From: Alteromonas sp. M12
Lineage (GTDB): Bacteria; Pseudomonadota; Gammaproteobacteria; Enterobacterales; Alteromonadaceae
Direction of reading: 5' to 3'
NCBI RefSeq assembly: GCF_037478005.1
Contig: NZ_CP144164.1
Span: 2,480,001 to 2,544,000, forward strand
Length of the DNA stretch: 64,000 nt
Made by a program: the position numbers and the translations under genes. Shown here piece after piece: positions 53,766-62,486 of the stretch. Below the pieces are notes generated by a model. That model did no database searches. It had not been told where the DNA came from and worked only from the letters and a program-made list of their open reading frames with translations. How positions within the stretch are numbered: position 1 is the first letter of the stretch; every line of letters starts with the position of its first letter.

Positions 53766-54738
53766 CTTTTGGAGTATTTGGGTCTCAGTAATCTCATTGG
53801 GAACAATTCTAGGGTGTTACCTAATCTTACGCTGGTGTCTGTTGAATAAAACAGGCGTTGAAGAAGGTGACGATATGCATCATTCGTTTGATGGTATTAT
53901 CGAAATCAATAACCCTCTACCTAAATGGTGGACAATCATGTTCTACATGACCATGATTTGGGGGATTTTGTATTTATTACTTTATCCGGGTTTAGGGAAT
54001 TGGAAAGGTTTGTTAGGTTGGAAAAGTTCAAACCAAGATATTCAAACCCTGCAAGAATCAAAAGATGCAGTTTTAGCGTCTCGAGAAGAAGCGAAAAACG
54101 CCCTCTTCGGTTTAGGTGGTGTTGGTGTTGAATATGATCGTGAACTTGAAAAGGCCGAAGAAAAATTTGCGCCAATTTTCAACCAATACGCCGAACAGCC
54201 AATTGAAGTGTTAGTTAATAACGAAGAAGCCCTAAAAATTGGTCAGCGTTTGTTTATGCAAAACTGTTCTCAGTGTCACGGTTCTGATGCTCGTGGTCAA
54301 CGAGGCTTCCCTAACCTGACTGACCATGACTGGTTATACGGTGGAACGCCAGAGAAGATTGTTGAAACCTTAACAAATGGTCGCCAAGCCAATATGGCCG
54401 CATGGTTACCTTCTTTTGGTGAGCAAGGTGTTAAAGAAGTCGTTGCTTATGCGTTAAGTTTAAGTGGTAGACAAGTTGACCCTGACTTAAAAGAAGCAGG
54501 TAAAGTACGCTTTGCAGTATGCTCTGCTTGTCACGGAGCAGATGGTAAAGGTAATCAAGCGCTAGGCGCTCCGAACTTAACAGATAATATTTGGTTATAT
54601 GGTGGCAGCACCGACGTAGTCACTGAAACTGTTAACTACGGACGAGCTGGTGTTATGCCCTCTTTCAAAAACACTTTGGGAGAGAAGAAGATACACCTAG
54701 TGGCTACCTATGTTTATAGTTTATCTAAAGATAAATAA
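53758..54738 (+). CDS. ccoP: cbb3-type cytochrome c oxidase subunit III
   Basis: A 326-residue diheme cytochrome c. The N-terminus has two membrane segments (WVSVISLGTILGCYLILRW and TIMFYMTMIWGILYLLL) with the family's NNPLPKWW between them. Two heme sites follow: C170-x-x-C173-H174 (NCSQCHGSDARG) and C255-x-x-C258-H259 (VCSACHGADGKG). It takes electrons from soluble cytochrome c. It overlaps ccoQ by 8 bp, and a hairpin follows the stop. Confidence 0.97.
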   Translation: MSSFWSIWVSVISLGTILGCYLILRWCLLNKTGVEEGDDMHHSFDGIIEINNPLPKWWTIMFYMTMIWGILYLLLYPGLGNWKGLLGWKSSNQDIQTLQESKDAVLASREEAKNALFGLGGVGVEYDRELEKAEEKFAPIFNQYAEQPIEVLVNNEEALKIGQRLFMQNCSQCHGSDARGQRGFPNLTDHDWLYGGTPEKIVETLTNGRQANMAAWLPSFGEQGVKEVVAYALSLSGRQVDPDLKEAGKVRFAVCSACHGADGKGNQALGAPNLTDNIWLYGGSTDVVTETVNYGRAGVMPSFKNTLGEKKIHLVATYVYSLSKDK

Positions 54739-54757
54739 ACATTGAGTTGTTACCTAA

Positions 54758-54782
54758 CAAAGCCTCGTTTAACGAGGCTTTG
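54758..54782. terminator. Hairpin after ccoP
   Basis: CAAAGCCTCG-TTTAA-CGAGGCTTTG, a perfect 10-bp stem with only a weak T-rich tail. It could reduce transcription of fixH-ccoI-ccoS relative to ccoNOQP, or protect the upstream mRNA. Confidence 0.7.
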
Positions 54783-54808
54783 TGTTCTTAAATAAGAAGT
54801 AAATATTA

Positions 54809-55300
54809 ATGAATCGCTCAGATAAAACACCTTGGTACAAACAATTTTGGCCTTGGTTTTTAATCACCATACCCGTTGTTTCCATATGTCTTAGTGTCAC
54901 CATGTTAAATCTTGCCTTAAATACTGAGGATAGTCTGGTCATAGATGACTATTACAAGGAAGGCAAAGGCATCAATTTAGAACTAACTAAAATTCAAGAA
55001 GCCAAAGCTCAAGGTATCACCACACTTTTGACAATTGATGGTAGTCGAGTACAACTTGAGTTTTTATCAGGCAAACCCACTTCTGGTGAAGCGTTAAAAC
55101 TGCATTTTTATCATGCAACGCTCCAAGATAATGATTTTTCGTTATTGTTGACCCAAGATGCAAATGGCAATTACAAAGCTAATGCAGAGAAACCTATTAC
55201 TGGTAAATGGAAGTTAACTCTTTCACCTTTGAATGAGCAATGGAAGATAATGCAGGATACAGGTTTACCACAAAAAGCCCCTTTCAACTTTAATCCTTAA
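54809..55300 (+). CDS. fixH: FixH family protein
   Basis: A 163-residue protein anchored by one membrane segment (WFLITIPVVSICLSVTMLNL) with a periplasmic beta-domain containing the family pattern DDYYKEGKGINLEL. FixH (CcoH) takes part in assembling cbb3 oxidase. It overlaps the ccoI start by one base. The ccoG (fixG) gene, which stands before fixH in many species, is not present here. Confidence 0.88.
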   Translation: MNRSDKTPWYKQFWPWFLITIPVVSICLSVTMLNLALNTEDSLVIDDYYKEGKGINLELTKIQEAKAQGITTLLTIDGSRVQLEFLSGKPTSGEALKLHFYHATLQDNDFSLLLTQDANGNYKANAEKPITGKWKLTLSPLNEQWKIMQDTGLPQKAPFNFNP

Positions 55301-57687
55301 TGCAAAATAGTAACTCACAAAATTGCTATCATTGTGGGCTTCCAATAATAAATGGAGAAGTCTTCTGGGCAGACATCTTAGGTGAGCCTCGCAAAATGTG
55401 TTGCCCTGGCTGCCAAGCTGTGGCTGAAGCAATTGTCAGCAACGGACTAGAAGATTATTACCGCTTCAGAACCGAATTTGCCGACAAGGGAGATGAATTA
55501 CTAACCGAAACACTCGATACCTTAAAAGCATACGATCATGAAGAGATTCAGCAAGAATTTGTGGTCGATGACGGCAGCCAAAAACAAATACAATTAACCA
55601 TCGAAGGAATAAGCTGCGCTGCCTGTGGTTGGCTGATTGAAAAACAACTTTTAAAAACGCCCGGAATTAAACGAATTGCAGTCAACGTATCTGCACGTCG
55701 AGCAACGATTAATTGGATAGATTCAGAACTAAAACTTAGTGAAATCATCGGACAACTAGAATCTATCGGCTATCACGCACTTCCCTTCCAAGCAGACGAA
55801 CATGAAGCCTCTTATCAGAAAGAATCCAAGAACTATTTAAAACGAATTGGATTGGCTGGCTTAATGAGCATGCAAGTTATGATGTTAGCCATTGGTCTTT
55901 ATTTCGGCATTTTCGGTTCAATAGATGATGCGACCAAAGAGTTTCTTCATTGGGTTAGTTTTTTATTGACCACCCCGGTTGTACTGTATTCTGGATTTAC
56001 TTTTTATAAAAGTGCTTTTAGTTCGCTGCGGATGGGATCTGTAAATATGGATTTTTCGGTTTCAATCGCAATTATTGGCACTTTTGTGGCTAGTGCCTGG
56101 GCAACCATTTCCCATACGGGGGAAATCTATTTTGAATCCGTATGTATGTTTATCTTTTTATTACTGATTAGCCGATTTTTGGAACATCGTTCACGACATC
56201 AGGCCAGCCTAATATCGGCAAATATGTTTAAGTATATTCCATTAACGGCGATGCAAATTGATGACGATAATAAGCAAACTTCGGTATTAGCCAAACATCT
56301 TAAAAAAGGACAAAAAATAGTAGTCCGTCCTGGAGAAACTTTTCCAGTAGACGGGGTAATAATCAACGGAAATGGCAACGTGGATGAATCTATGTTGACC
56401 GGTGAATCAGAAAAAATCAGAAAAAGCACCGGCGCTCATGTCTATGGCGGAACCATTAATTTATCAGGTTCTTTTGAAATTGAAGTTGAAAACGAGCTTA
56501 AATTGTCCCTGGTGAACAAAATTTTACGCCTTCAAGAGTTAGCTCTTTCAGATAAACCCAAGGCAGCTGTATATGCAGATATTGCCTCCAAGTACTTTAT
56601 TGTAATTGTTCTAGGTATCACCTTAATAAGTTACGTTGGCTGGCTGGCTTATCAACCAGAACGCGCTTTTTGGGTTGCCATATCAATCCTAGTTGCGACC
56701 TGCCCTTGCGCCCTTAGCTTGGCAACGCCGACGGCTTTAACCAGTGCAATAGCAAAATTAAATCAATATGGCTTATTAGTTAAAAGAGCAAATATTATCG
56801 ATGTTATGCCTGATGTCGACACCGTGATTTTTGATAAAACAGGCACGCTAACCAATGGACATTTCAGTGTAAGTGACGTCGAGCTCTTTAACGCAGCAGA
56901 TGAAACTTTTGTTTATAATTTAGCTGCTGGATTAGAACTCTATTCAAAACATCCGATATCTCACGCGTTTCAATCTCAGACCCCCTGCGCAGTTTCCCAA
57001 GTAGTTACTGTGGCGGGAAAAGGTTTACAAGGAACCTACCAATCTCAAGTCGTTAAGATAGGTAACATAAGTATTCTTGATAACAGTGATGGTTTACGAC
57101 CCACTGAGGATGACTCTCGAGTTTATCTGCAATTGGGCAATCAGTTAATTGCTGCATTTAGCGTAAAAGATGTAGTTAAAAAAGACGCAAAACAACTCGT
57201 CGATGACTTACGCAGCAAACAATTGGTGATGTTAAGTGGTGACTCAGAAATAAACGCGTCTTTGGTCGCTGATTCTTTAGGTATCCCAAACGTTTATTTT
57301 AGACAAACGCCAATACAAAAACTGACATACATTCAAAACTTACAAGCCAAAGGACACAAAGTTTTGATGATTGGTGATGGCATCAATGACGCCCCAGTTT
57401 TGGCCGCTGCTGATGTATCAATTGCGGTAGGTGACGCCAGTGACATGGCGAAACGTTCTGCCGATATCATTTTATTAAATTCAAAATTAAGTAATGTTAA
57501 GTTTGCTGTTAGTATGGCGATTAAAGTGCGTACCAAAATCAAACAGAACATGGTTTGGGCCATTGGCTATAACGCGTTAATTCTTCCCCTAGCAGTAGCC
57601 GGATATTTAAGCCCGTGGATGGCCGTAATTGGCATGTCGTTAAGTTCAATTATTGTGGTCGCAAACTCTATTCGTTTACTACGTTAA
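55300..57687 (+). CDS. ccoI: Copper-transporting P1B-type ATPase for cbb3 oxidase
   Basis: A 795-residue heavy-metal P-type ATPase (CcoI/FixI, CopA2-like) that exports Cu+ for insertion into CcoN. Metal sites in order: an N-terminal cysteine cluster (CYHCG; MCCPGCQA), one HMA domain with Cys106-x-x-Cys109 (GISCAACGW), and the membrane CPC motif at 468-470 (VATCPCALSL). Other motifs are LTGES, FDKTGTLTNG with Asp512, SKHPIS as the HP motif and MIGDGINDAPVLAAAD. It is followed by ccoS and is part of the assembly-factor operon. Confidence 0.95.
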   Translation: MQNSNSQNCYHCGLPIINGEVFWADILGEPRKMCCPGCQAVAEAIVSNGLEDYYRFRTEFADKGDELLTETLDTLKAYDHEEIQQEFVVDDGSQKQIQLTIEGISCAACGWLIEKQLLKTPGIKRIAVNVSARRATINWIDSELKLSEIIGQLESIGYHALPFQADEHEASYQKESKNYLKRIGLAGLMSMQVMMLAIGLYFGIFGSIDDATKEFLHWVSFLLTTPVVLYSGFTFYKSAFSSLRMGSVNMDFSVSIAIIGTFVASAWATISHTGEIYFESVCMFIFLLLISRFLEHRSRHQASLISANMFKYIPLTAMQIDDDNKQTSVLAKHLKKGQKIVVRPGETFPVDGVIINGNGNVDESMLTGESEKIRKSTGAHVYGGTINLSGSFEIEVENELKLSLVNKILRLQELALSDKPKAAVYADIASKYFIVIVLGITLISYVGWLAYQPERAFWVAISILVATCPCALSLATPTALTSAIAKLNQYGLLVKRANIIDVMPDVDTVIFDKTGTLTNGHFSVSDVELFNAADETFVYNLAAGLELYSKHPISHAFQSQTPCAVSQVVTVAGKGLQGTYQSQVVKIGNISILDNSDGLRPTEDDSRVYLQLGNQLIAAFSVKDVVKKDAKQLVDDLRSKQLVMLSGDSEINASLVADSLGIPNVYFRQTPIQKLTYIQNLQAKGHKVLMIGDGINDAPVLAAADVSIAVGDASDMAKRSADIILLNSKLSNVKFAVSMAIKVRTKIKQNMVWAIGYNALILPLAVAGYLSPWMAVIGMSLSSIIVVANSIRLLR

Positions 57688-57709
57688 CCAGCGCTAATAG
57701 GAAATTAAA

Positions 57710-57895
57710 GTGAGTATCATTTATGTGCTAATCCCCATCGCTATTGTGCTAGTACTGTTAGCCATAGGGATCTTTTTTTGGGCGGTCAAATCCAATCAGT
57801 TTGAAGATTTAGAGCGTCAAGGATACAACATTCTATTCGATGATGACGTGGATAAAAAAGTACAAGTAAAAAAGCCAAAAACTAACGACAAATGA
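57710..57895 (+). CDS. ccoS: cbb3 oxidase assembly protein CcoS
   Basis: A 61-residue protein with one N-terminal membrane segment (IYVLIPIAIVLVLLAIGIFFW) and the family's AVKSNQFEDLERQG, followed by a charged tail. CcoS is needed for heme and copper insertion into cbb3 oxidase. It starts at GTG 57710 with a possible AGGAA site, and overlaps the next gene by 4 bp. Confidence 0.93.
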   Translation: MSIIYVLIPIAIVLVLLAIGIFFWAVKSNQFEDLERQGYNILFDDDVDKKVQVKKPKTNDK

Positions 57896-58557
57896 ACGAC
57901 TTAAGCTGGTTTTCTGCAATATTAATCGGACTTGCTGGAAGTGTGCATTGCGCTGGGATGTGCGGTGGAATTGTGACCTCATTTACCTTTGCATTACCAA
58001 AGAATAAGTCACAATGGCCGTATTTAATTGCCTATAATTCAGGCCGCATTTTATCTTATAGTTTCGCTGGCGCAATCGCTGGGCTGTTGGGTCAGATCGT
58101 CACCACAAAATCCTTTATCAATCCTCAAGCACTGACTCTTTTTGGCGGAGTATTTATGGTTCTGCTTGGATTATATGTGGGACAGTGGTCAAAACTACTG
58201 GTTAAAGTAGAAAAAGTTGGCGCTATTTTTTGGCGTATAATTAGTCCCATATCAAAGCGTTTCATTCCCTTTAAACACCCAATCTATGCTGTACCCTATG
58301 GCCTAATCTGGGGCTGGTTGCCCTGTGGATTGGTTTATTCGACGTTAACATGGAGTGTTTCCACCGGCAGTGCGGTACAAGGTGCTATCACCATGTTTTG
58401 CTTTGGCTTGGGAACTTTGCCCATCATGTTAGCAATGGGAGCCAGCGCCAGCCAAATAAGAGGATGGTTGACCCAACCAGTGGTAAAACGAAGCGTTGCA
58501 GTCTTATTATGCTTATTTGGCTTGATTTTATGTTACCAAGGGATTCATAATTGGTAA
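57892..58557 (+). CDS. Sulfite exporter TauE/SafE family protein of the cco cluster
   Basis: A 221-residue membrane protein of the SafE/DsbD-transmembrane-like family. The diagnostic start is GLAGSVHCAGMCGGI with the two cysteines and a histidine likely to carry thiol or copper chemistry. Six segments are expected, and a proline-rich WGWLPCGLVY holds another conserved cysteine. Family members in this position have been linked to cbb3 oxidase maturation or copper handling. It overlaps ccoS by 4 bp and is followed 25 bp later by fnr. Confidence 0.88.
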   Translation: MNDLSWFSAILIGLAGSVHCAGMCGGIVTSFTFALPKNKSQWPYLIAYNSGRILSYSFAGAIAGLLGQIVTTKSFINPQALTLFGGVFMVLLGLYVGQWSKLLVKVEKVGAIFWRIISPISKRFIPFKHPIYAVPYGLIWGWLPCGLVYSTLTWSVSTGSAVQGAITMFCFGLGTLPIMLAMGASASQIRGWLTQPVVKRSVAVLLCLFGLILCYQGIHNW

Positions 58558-58582
58558 CTAATGAATTAATTGGAATTAACTA

Positions 58583-59320
58583 ATGTCAGATCCGAACAAG
58601 TTCAGTATTCGCTGTCAAAACTGCAGTTTTAATCACCTATGTATACCGGTGGCTCTGAATCAGACTGAAATGGAGAGTTTGGACGAAATCATAGAACGCA
58701 AGCGCCCTTTGCATAAAAATGATCAATTAACTATTCCTGGGCAAAAATTTACGTCGCTGTTTGCAGTAAGAACGGGCTCATTTAAATCTTACATAACCTC
58801 TCCCGATGGCGAACAACAAATTACAGGGTTTCATTTTCCCGGTGATATTGTCGGCTTTGATGGACTATTTTCTGAAAAATATCAAAGTTATAATCAAGCG
58901 ATGGAAACCTCCATGGTTTGTGAGTTACCTTACGACAAGTTAGATATTATGAGCGCACAACTTCCTACACTGCGCAAAGAAATGCTTAAAATTATGAGCA
59001 CAGAAATAAACCAAGATCACAGTCTCATGATGTTATTAAACAAGCGCACAGCAGAAGAACGTCTTGCCCACTTCCTAATTAATCTATCAGATCGTTTTCG
59101 CTCTCGCGGTTTTTCTGAATTAGAATTTAATTTAACCATGACCCGAAACGAAATTGGTAATCACCTTGGTTTAACTGTTGAAACCGTGAGTCGTTTACTC
59201 ACCCGTTTTCAAAAAGAAAATATCATCAAAGTTGATGGGAAATTTATACAAATTCTCAATTTGGCGGTACTTAGAGAGAAACTTGGTGAACACGTTTTAA
59301 ATAAACAAGCCTGCGGTTAA
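58583..59320 (+). CDS. fnr: Fumarate/nitrate reduction regulator FNR
   Basis: A 245-residue Crp/Fnr-type regulator that senses oxygen through a [4Fe-4S] cluster. The N-terminal ligands are Cys11, Cys14 and Cys20 (RCQNCSFNHLC) and the fourth is Cys113 (MVCELPYDKL). The helix-turn-helix reads MTRNEIGNHLGLTVETVSRL, with the E-x-x-SR residues that recognise TTGAT half-sites. It directly follows the cbb3 maturation genes, so a self-contained oxygen-response unit exists: FNR boxes stand upstream of ccoN, gldA and uspE in this window. No FNR box was seen before fnr itself. Confidence 0.96.
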   Translation: MSDPNKFSIRCQNCSFNHLCIPVALNQTEMESLDEIIERKRPLHKNDQLTIPGQKFTSLFAVRTGSFKSYITSPDGEQQITGFHFPGDIVGFDGLFSEKYQSYNQAMETSMVCELPYDKLDIMSAQLPTLRKEMLKIMSTEINQDHSLMMLLNKRTAEERLAHFLINLSDRFRSRGFSELEFNLTMTRNEIGNHLGLTVETVSRLLTRFQKENIIKVDGKFIQILNLAVLREKLGEHVLNKQACG

Positions 59321-59335
59321 GTCTTTTAATTTAAA

Positions 59336-59349
59336 TTGATTCAGGTCAA
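59336..59349 (+). promoter_or_regulatory. FNR box upstream of uspE
   Basis: TTGAT-TCAG-GTCAA, nine of ten consensus positions, 86 bp before the uspE start. A TACGTAG sequence lies downstream at 59402-59408, close to where transcription may start. Confidence 0.7.
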
Positions 59350-59434
59350 AACAATTAGTCTGTTAATTGGCAAACTAGCTAAAGTAGCCATACACTTAAT
59401 ATACGTAGTGTAAACGTTTGAAGGGAATTAATTT

Positions 59435-60367
59435 ATGTCCGTATTTAACAAAATACTAGCTGTTGTAGACCCAACTTCAGAAGATCAAAAAGCGTTTAGA
59501 AGAGCGCTTTTATTGGCAGAAAAAACCGGCGCTAGTATTACCGCGTTTCTCTCCATATATGATTTCTCTTATGAAATGACCACTATGCTCACCGTGGATG
59601 AAAGAGAAACGATGCGCCAAGCTGTGGTGGATGACAAAACCGATTGGCTTGCCAATATAGTTGAACCCCTAGCGGCTAACTCATCTATTTCAGTAGATAT
59701 AAAAGTGGTCTGGCATAATCGGCCATATGAAAGTGTATTGTTCGAAGTGATTGATCACAGCTATGATTTAATCGTCAAAGGAACCCACGAGCATGACACC
59801 CTAAAGTCAGTGATATTCACCCCGACTGATTGGCATATCCTACGTAAATCACCGGTTCCAGTTTTACTTGTTAAAGAACATGATTGGCCTATTAATGGCA
59901 ATATTTTAGCTGCGGTAGATGTGGGCAGTGAAGATGAAGAACATCATAGCTTAAACAAGTTAATCACTAAAACCGCTGGATTGATGGCTGATTTACTGGA
60001 AGGACATGTAAACTTGGTTAATTCTTACCCAGGTACACCGGTTAATATTGCCATCGAAATACCAGAGTTCGATCCGGTTGGCTATACAGAGTCAGTTAAA
60101 CAACACCACGCCAAATGTATGCTTGAGCACGCTCAAGAATTCAATATCCCACAAGAAAATCAGCATCTTAGTGAAGGTTTGCCTGAGGATGTCATTCCTT
60201 CAGTGGCAAAAGCTATCGACGCAGAGTTAGTGGTTATCGGTACTGTAGGTCGCACCGGTATTACAGCCGCCCTTATCGGTAACACGGCTGAACATACAAT
60301 AGATTCACTCAATTGTGACGTTTTAGCAATTAAACCAGAAGGCTTTGAGTGTCCTCTTAAACATTAA
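59435..60367 (+). CDS. uspE: Universal stress protein UspE
   Basis: A 310-residue tandem UspA-domain protein. The first domain begins MSVFNKILAVVDPTSEDQ and the second begins NILAAVDVGSEDEE, and the C-terminal nucleotide loop reads IGTVGRTGITAALIGNTAE and ends VLAIKPEGF. Order fnr-uspE-ttcA matches E. coli. UspE supports survival and aggregation under stress. It is clearly related to the Usp encoded at 31211 (same closing pattern), so the two are paralogues with different partners. An FNR box precedes it. Confidence 0.94.
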   Translation: MSVFNKILAVVDPTSEDQKAFRRALLLAEKTGASITAFLSIYDFSYEMTTMLTVDERETMRQAVVDDKTDWLANIVEPLAANSSISVDIKVVWHNRPYESVLFEVIDHSYDLIVKGTHEHDTLKSVIFTPTDWHILRKSPVPVLLVKEHDWPINGNILAAVDVGSEDEEHHSLNKLITKTAGLMADLLEGHVNLVNSYPGTPVNIAIEIPEFDPVGYTESVKQHHAKCMLEHAQEFNIPQENQHLSEGLPEDVIPSVAKAIDAELVVIGTVGRTGITAALIGNTAEHTIDSLNCDVLAIKPEGFECPLKH

Positions 60368-60427
60368 CCTTACATAACCTTGTGATTCTTAGAAAATGAC
60401 TGCAAACATTTAAATTTAGGGTGTTTA

Positions 60428-60452
60428 TGTCCTTTATGAGGACAGGTATAAT
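60428..60452 (+). promoter_or_regulatory. Putative ttcA promoter with overlapping palindrome
   Basis: A perfect -10 TATAAT (60447-60452) is preceded by the inverted repeat TGTCCT-TTATG-AGGACA (60428-60444). The repeat fills the space where RNA polymerase would contact the spacer, so it could be an operator. The -35 is poor (TTTATG). Confidence 0.5.
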
Positions 60453-60485
60453 CCGCGCTGATAGCAATGTTTTTCTAGGAATAAG

Positions 60486-61391
60486 ATGAGTAAGGTCGAG
60501 TCTCTGTCTGAGAGTAAAAAATACAGTTTTAATAAACTTCAAAAGCGCCTAAGACGAAATGTAGGCAAAGCAATTGCCGATTTTAATATGATCGAAGATG
60601 GCGATAAGGTAATGGTCTGCCTGTCTGGCGGAAAAGACAGTTACACCATGCTTGATATTTTAATGTTTCTGCAAAAGATTGCGCCAATTAAATTTGAAAT
60701 TATTGCGGTTAATTTAGATCAGAAACAACCAGGCTTCCCCGCTGAGATACTGCCTAACTACTTACAAGAATTGCAAGTTCCATTTGAAATCGTCACGGAA
60801 GACACCTATTCGATTGTAAAAGATAAAATTCCAGAGGGAAAAACAACTTGTTCACTATGCTCTAGATTACGCAGAGGGATACTTTACAAGACGGCAACCC
60901 GACTAGGCGCAACTAAAATCGCGTTGGGGCACCACCGTGACGACATGTTAGAAACACTATTCTTAAACATGTTTTATGGCGGACGCTTAAAATCTATGCC
61001 TCCCAAGTTAGTCAGCGATGATGGCAAACAAATGGTCATTCGCCCCCTAGCCTACTGTGCTGAAAAAGAAATTACACAATATTCTGATTTAATTGAGTTC
61101 CCGATTATTCCTTGTAATTTATGTGGCTCGCAAGAGAACCTACAACGCAAAGTTATTAAAAACATGCTAGTAGACTGGAACAAGCGTTTTCCGGGTAGGA
61201 TTGAAAGTATGTTTAGGGCAATGCAGAATGTCGTGCCTTCGCATCTTGCCGATAGTGAACTTTTCGACTTTAAAACCTTAGAGACGCAACAAACACCGTT
61301 TGTTAACGGTGATATTGGATTTGATCAAGAAGATTTTTCTACACCTTCAACAAGTGCTGATGACACTGTCAAAATAATCAATATTAGTTAA
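60486..61391 (+). CDS. ttcA: tRNA 2-thiocytidine(32) synthetase TtcA
   Basis: A 301-residue PP-loop ATPase that makes 2-thiocytidine at position 32 of some tRNAs. The PP-loop is [12 protein letters not shown] (SGGKDS at 47-52). Cluster cysteines are Cys122 and Cys125 ([12 protein letters not shown]), and a second pair lies at 210 and 213 (IPCNLCGSQ). The enzyme carries a [4Fe-4S] cluster. The Gly/Arg-rich [16 protein letters not shown] segment is also typical. ATG follows AGGAATAAG. Confidence 0.96.
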   Translation: MSKVESLSESKKYSFNKLQKRLRRNVGKAIADFNMIEDGDKVMVCLSGGKDSYTMLDILMFLQKIAPIKFEIIAVNLDQKQPGFPAEILPNYLQELQVPFEIVTEDTYSIVKDKIPEGKTTCSLCSRLRRGILYKTATRLGATKIALGHHRDDMLETLFLNMFYGGRLKSMPPKLVSDDGKQMVIRPLAYCAEKEITQYSDLIEFPIIPCNLCGSQENLQRKVIKNMLVDWNKRFPGRIESMFRAMQNVVPSHLADSELFDFKTLETQQTPFVNGDIGFDQEDFSTPSTSADDTVKIINIS

Positions 61392-61406
61392 GGATCATTT
61401 TAGTAA

Positions 61407-62468
61407 ATGAAAATTGGATTAGCACTAGGAAGCGGCGCTGCTCGAGGTTGGGCGCATATCGGTATAATACAGGCGTTAGAAGAACTAGGCATCAAGGTTG
61501 ACGTGGTCGCTGGTTGTTCCATTGGTGCCTATGTAGGAGCCGCGTATGCAAGCAATAAACTGGATCCACTCGCAGAATGGGCAAGCTCTCTAACTGAGTG
61601 GCAAGTTTTAGGACTGTTAGGGGTTGGATTTCGTAAAGGTGGACTGGCTAGCGGAATTAAAGTGTTTAAAGCCCTCGAAGACAATTTTTGCGAACGAGAC
61701 TTTGAACACTTATCCAAACCCTTAGGTGTTGTGGCGACCGATTTATATAGTGGTAAAGAGGTTTCATTTACTCAAGGTCCTATTGCGGATGCGGTTAGAG
61801 CATCCTGTGCAATACCTGCCCTGTTTCCACCCATTGCGCACAAAGGCCGTTGGCTAGTGGATGGTGCTGTGGTCAACCCAGTGCCGGTAAATCTTTGTCG
61901 GCAACTAGGTGCTGACTTTGTTTTTGCGGTTAATCTAAGTGCAGATTTTAGGCCTGAAGTTCAAGCTCAATATCAAATGGAACATGAAAATAATCAAAAA
62001 CGAACCAATGATTTTTTTAATAAAAGTCAGTCGTTTATGCAGCGTCTTTTCAGTGGCAAGTTCAAAAAAGACAATGATATGGACGATGATGAGCTTGAAT
62101 CTTTAGAAGATCTAGAAAACATGGCACTGGATTCTGACTTTGACGCCAATAGTGAAGAGCAAATAACCACCTCAGAAACTCAGGTAGAAACGCCGGAGCA
62201 AGTAACGGCGACGCAAAAATCATCAAATGTTAAATTAACTGACAATACCCCTAGTATGTTAGGTGTCATGTCCAGTTCGTTAGATATCCTTCAGGCAAGA
62301 GTCACCCGCTCGCGATTAGCTGGCGATCCCCCCGATATACTAATTGAACCCCAGTTACGCGACTTTGGCATTATGGAGTTTCATCGCGCGGCTGAGTTAA
62401 TTGAAGAGGGGCGTCAAAGCGTCAACCGTGTTGCTGCGCAGATTAAATATCAATTGCGTCTCGACTAA
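61407..62468 (+). CDS. rssA: Patatin-like phospholipase RssA, with acidic insert
   Basis: A 353-residue patatin-type esterase. Motifs: oxyanion loop LALGSGAARGWAHIG, nucleophile Ser38 in AGCSIGAYVG and catalytic Asp152 in LVDGAVVNP. Between about residues 190 and 290 there is a low-complexity acidic segment (DDDELESLEDLENMALDSDF) that is absent from E. coli RssA (about 300 residues); the catalytic fold closes again with the C-terminal helix (FHRAAELIEEGRQSVNRV). Location of the enzyme is probably cytoplasmic. It follows ttcA by 15 bp and may be co-transcribed. Confidence 0.88.
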   Translation: MKIGLALGSGAARGWAHIGIIQALEELGIKVDVVAGCSIGAYVGAAYASNKLDPLAEWASSLTEWQVLGLLGVGFRKGGLASGIKVFKALEDNFCERDFEHLSKPLGVVATDLYSGKEVSFTQGPIADAVRASCAIPALFPPIAHKGRWLVDGAVVNPVPVNLCRQLGADFVFAVNLSADFRPEVQAQYQMEHENNQKRTNDFFNKSQSFMQRLFSGKFKKDNDMDDDELESLEDLENMALDSDFDANSEEQITTSETQVETPEQVTATQKSSNVKLTDNTPSMLGVMSSSLDILQARVTRSRLAGDPPDILIEPQLRDFGIMEFHRAAELIEEGRQSVNRVAAQIKYQLRLD

Positions 62469-62486
62469 TTCACTCTACGGATATCG

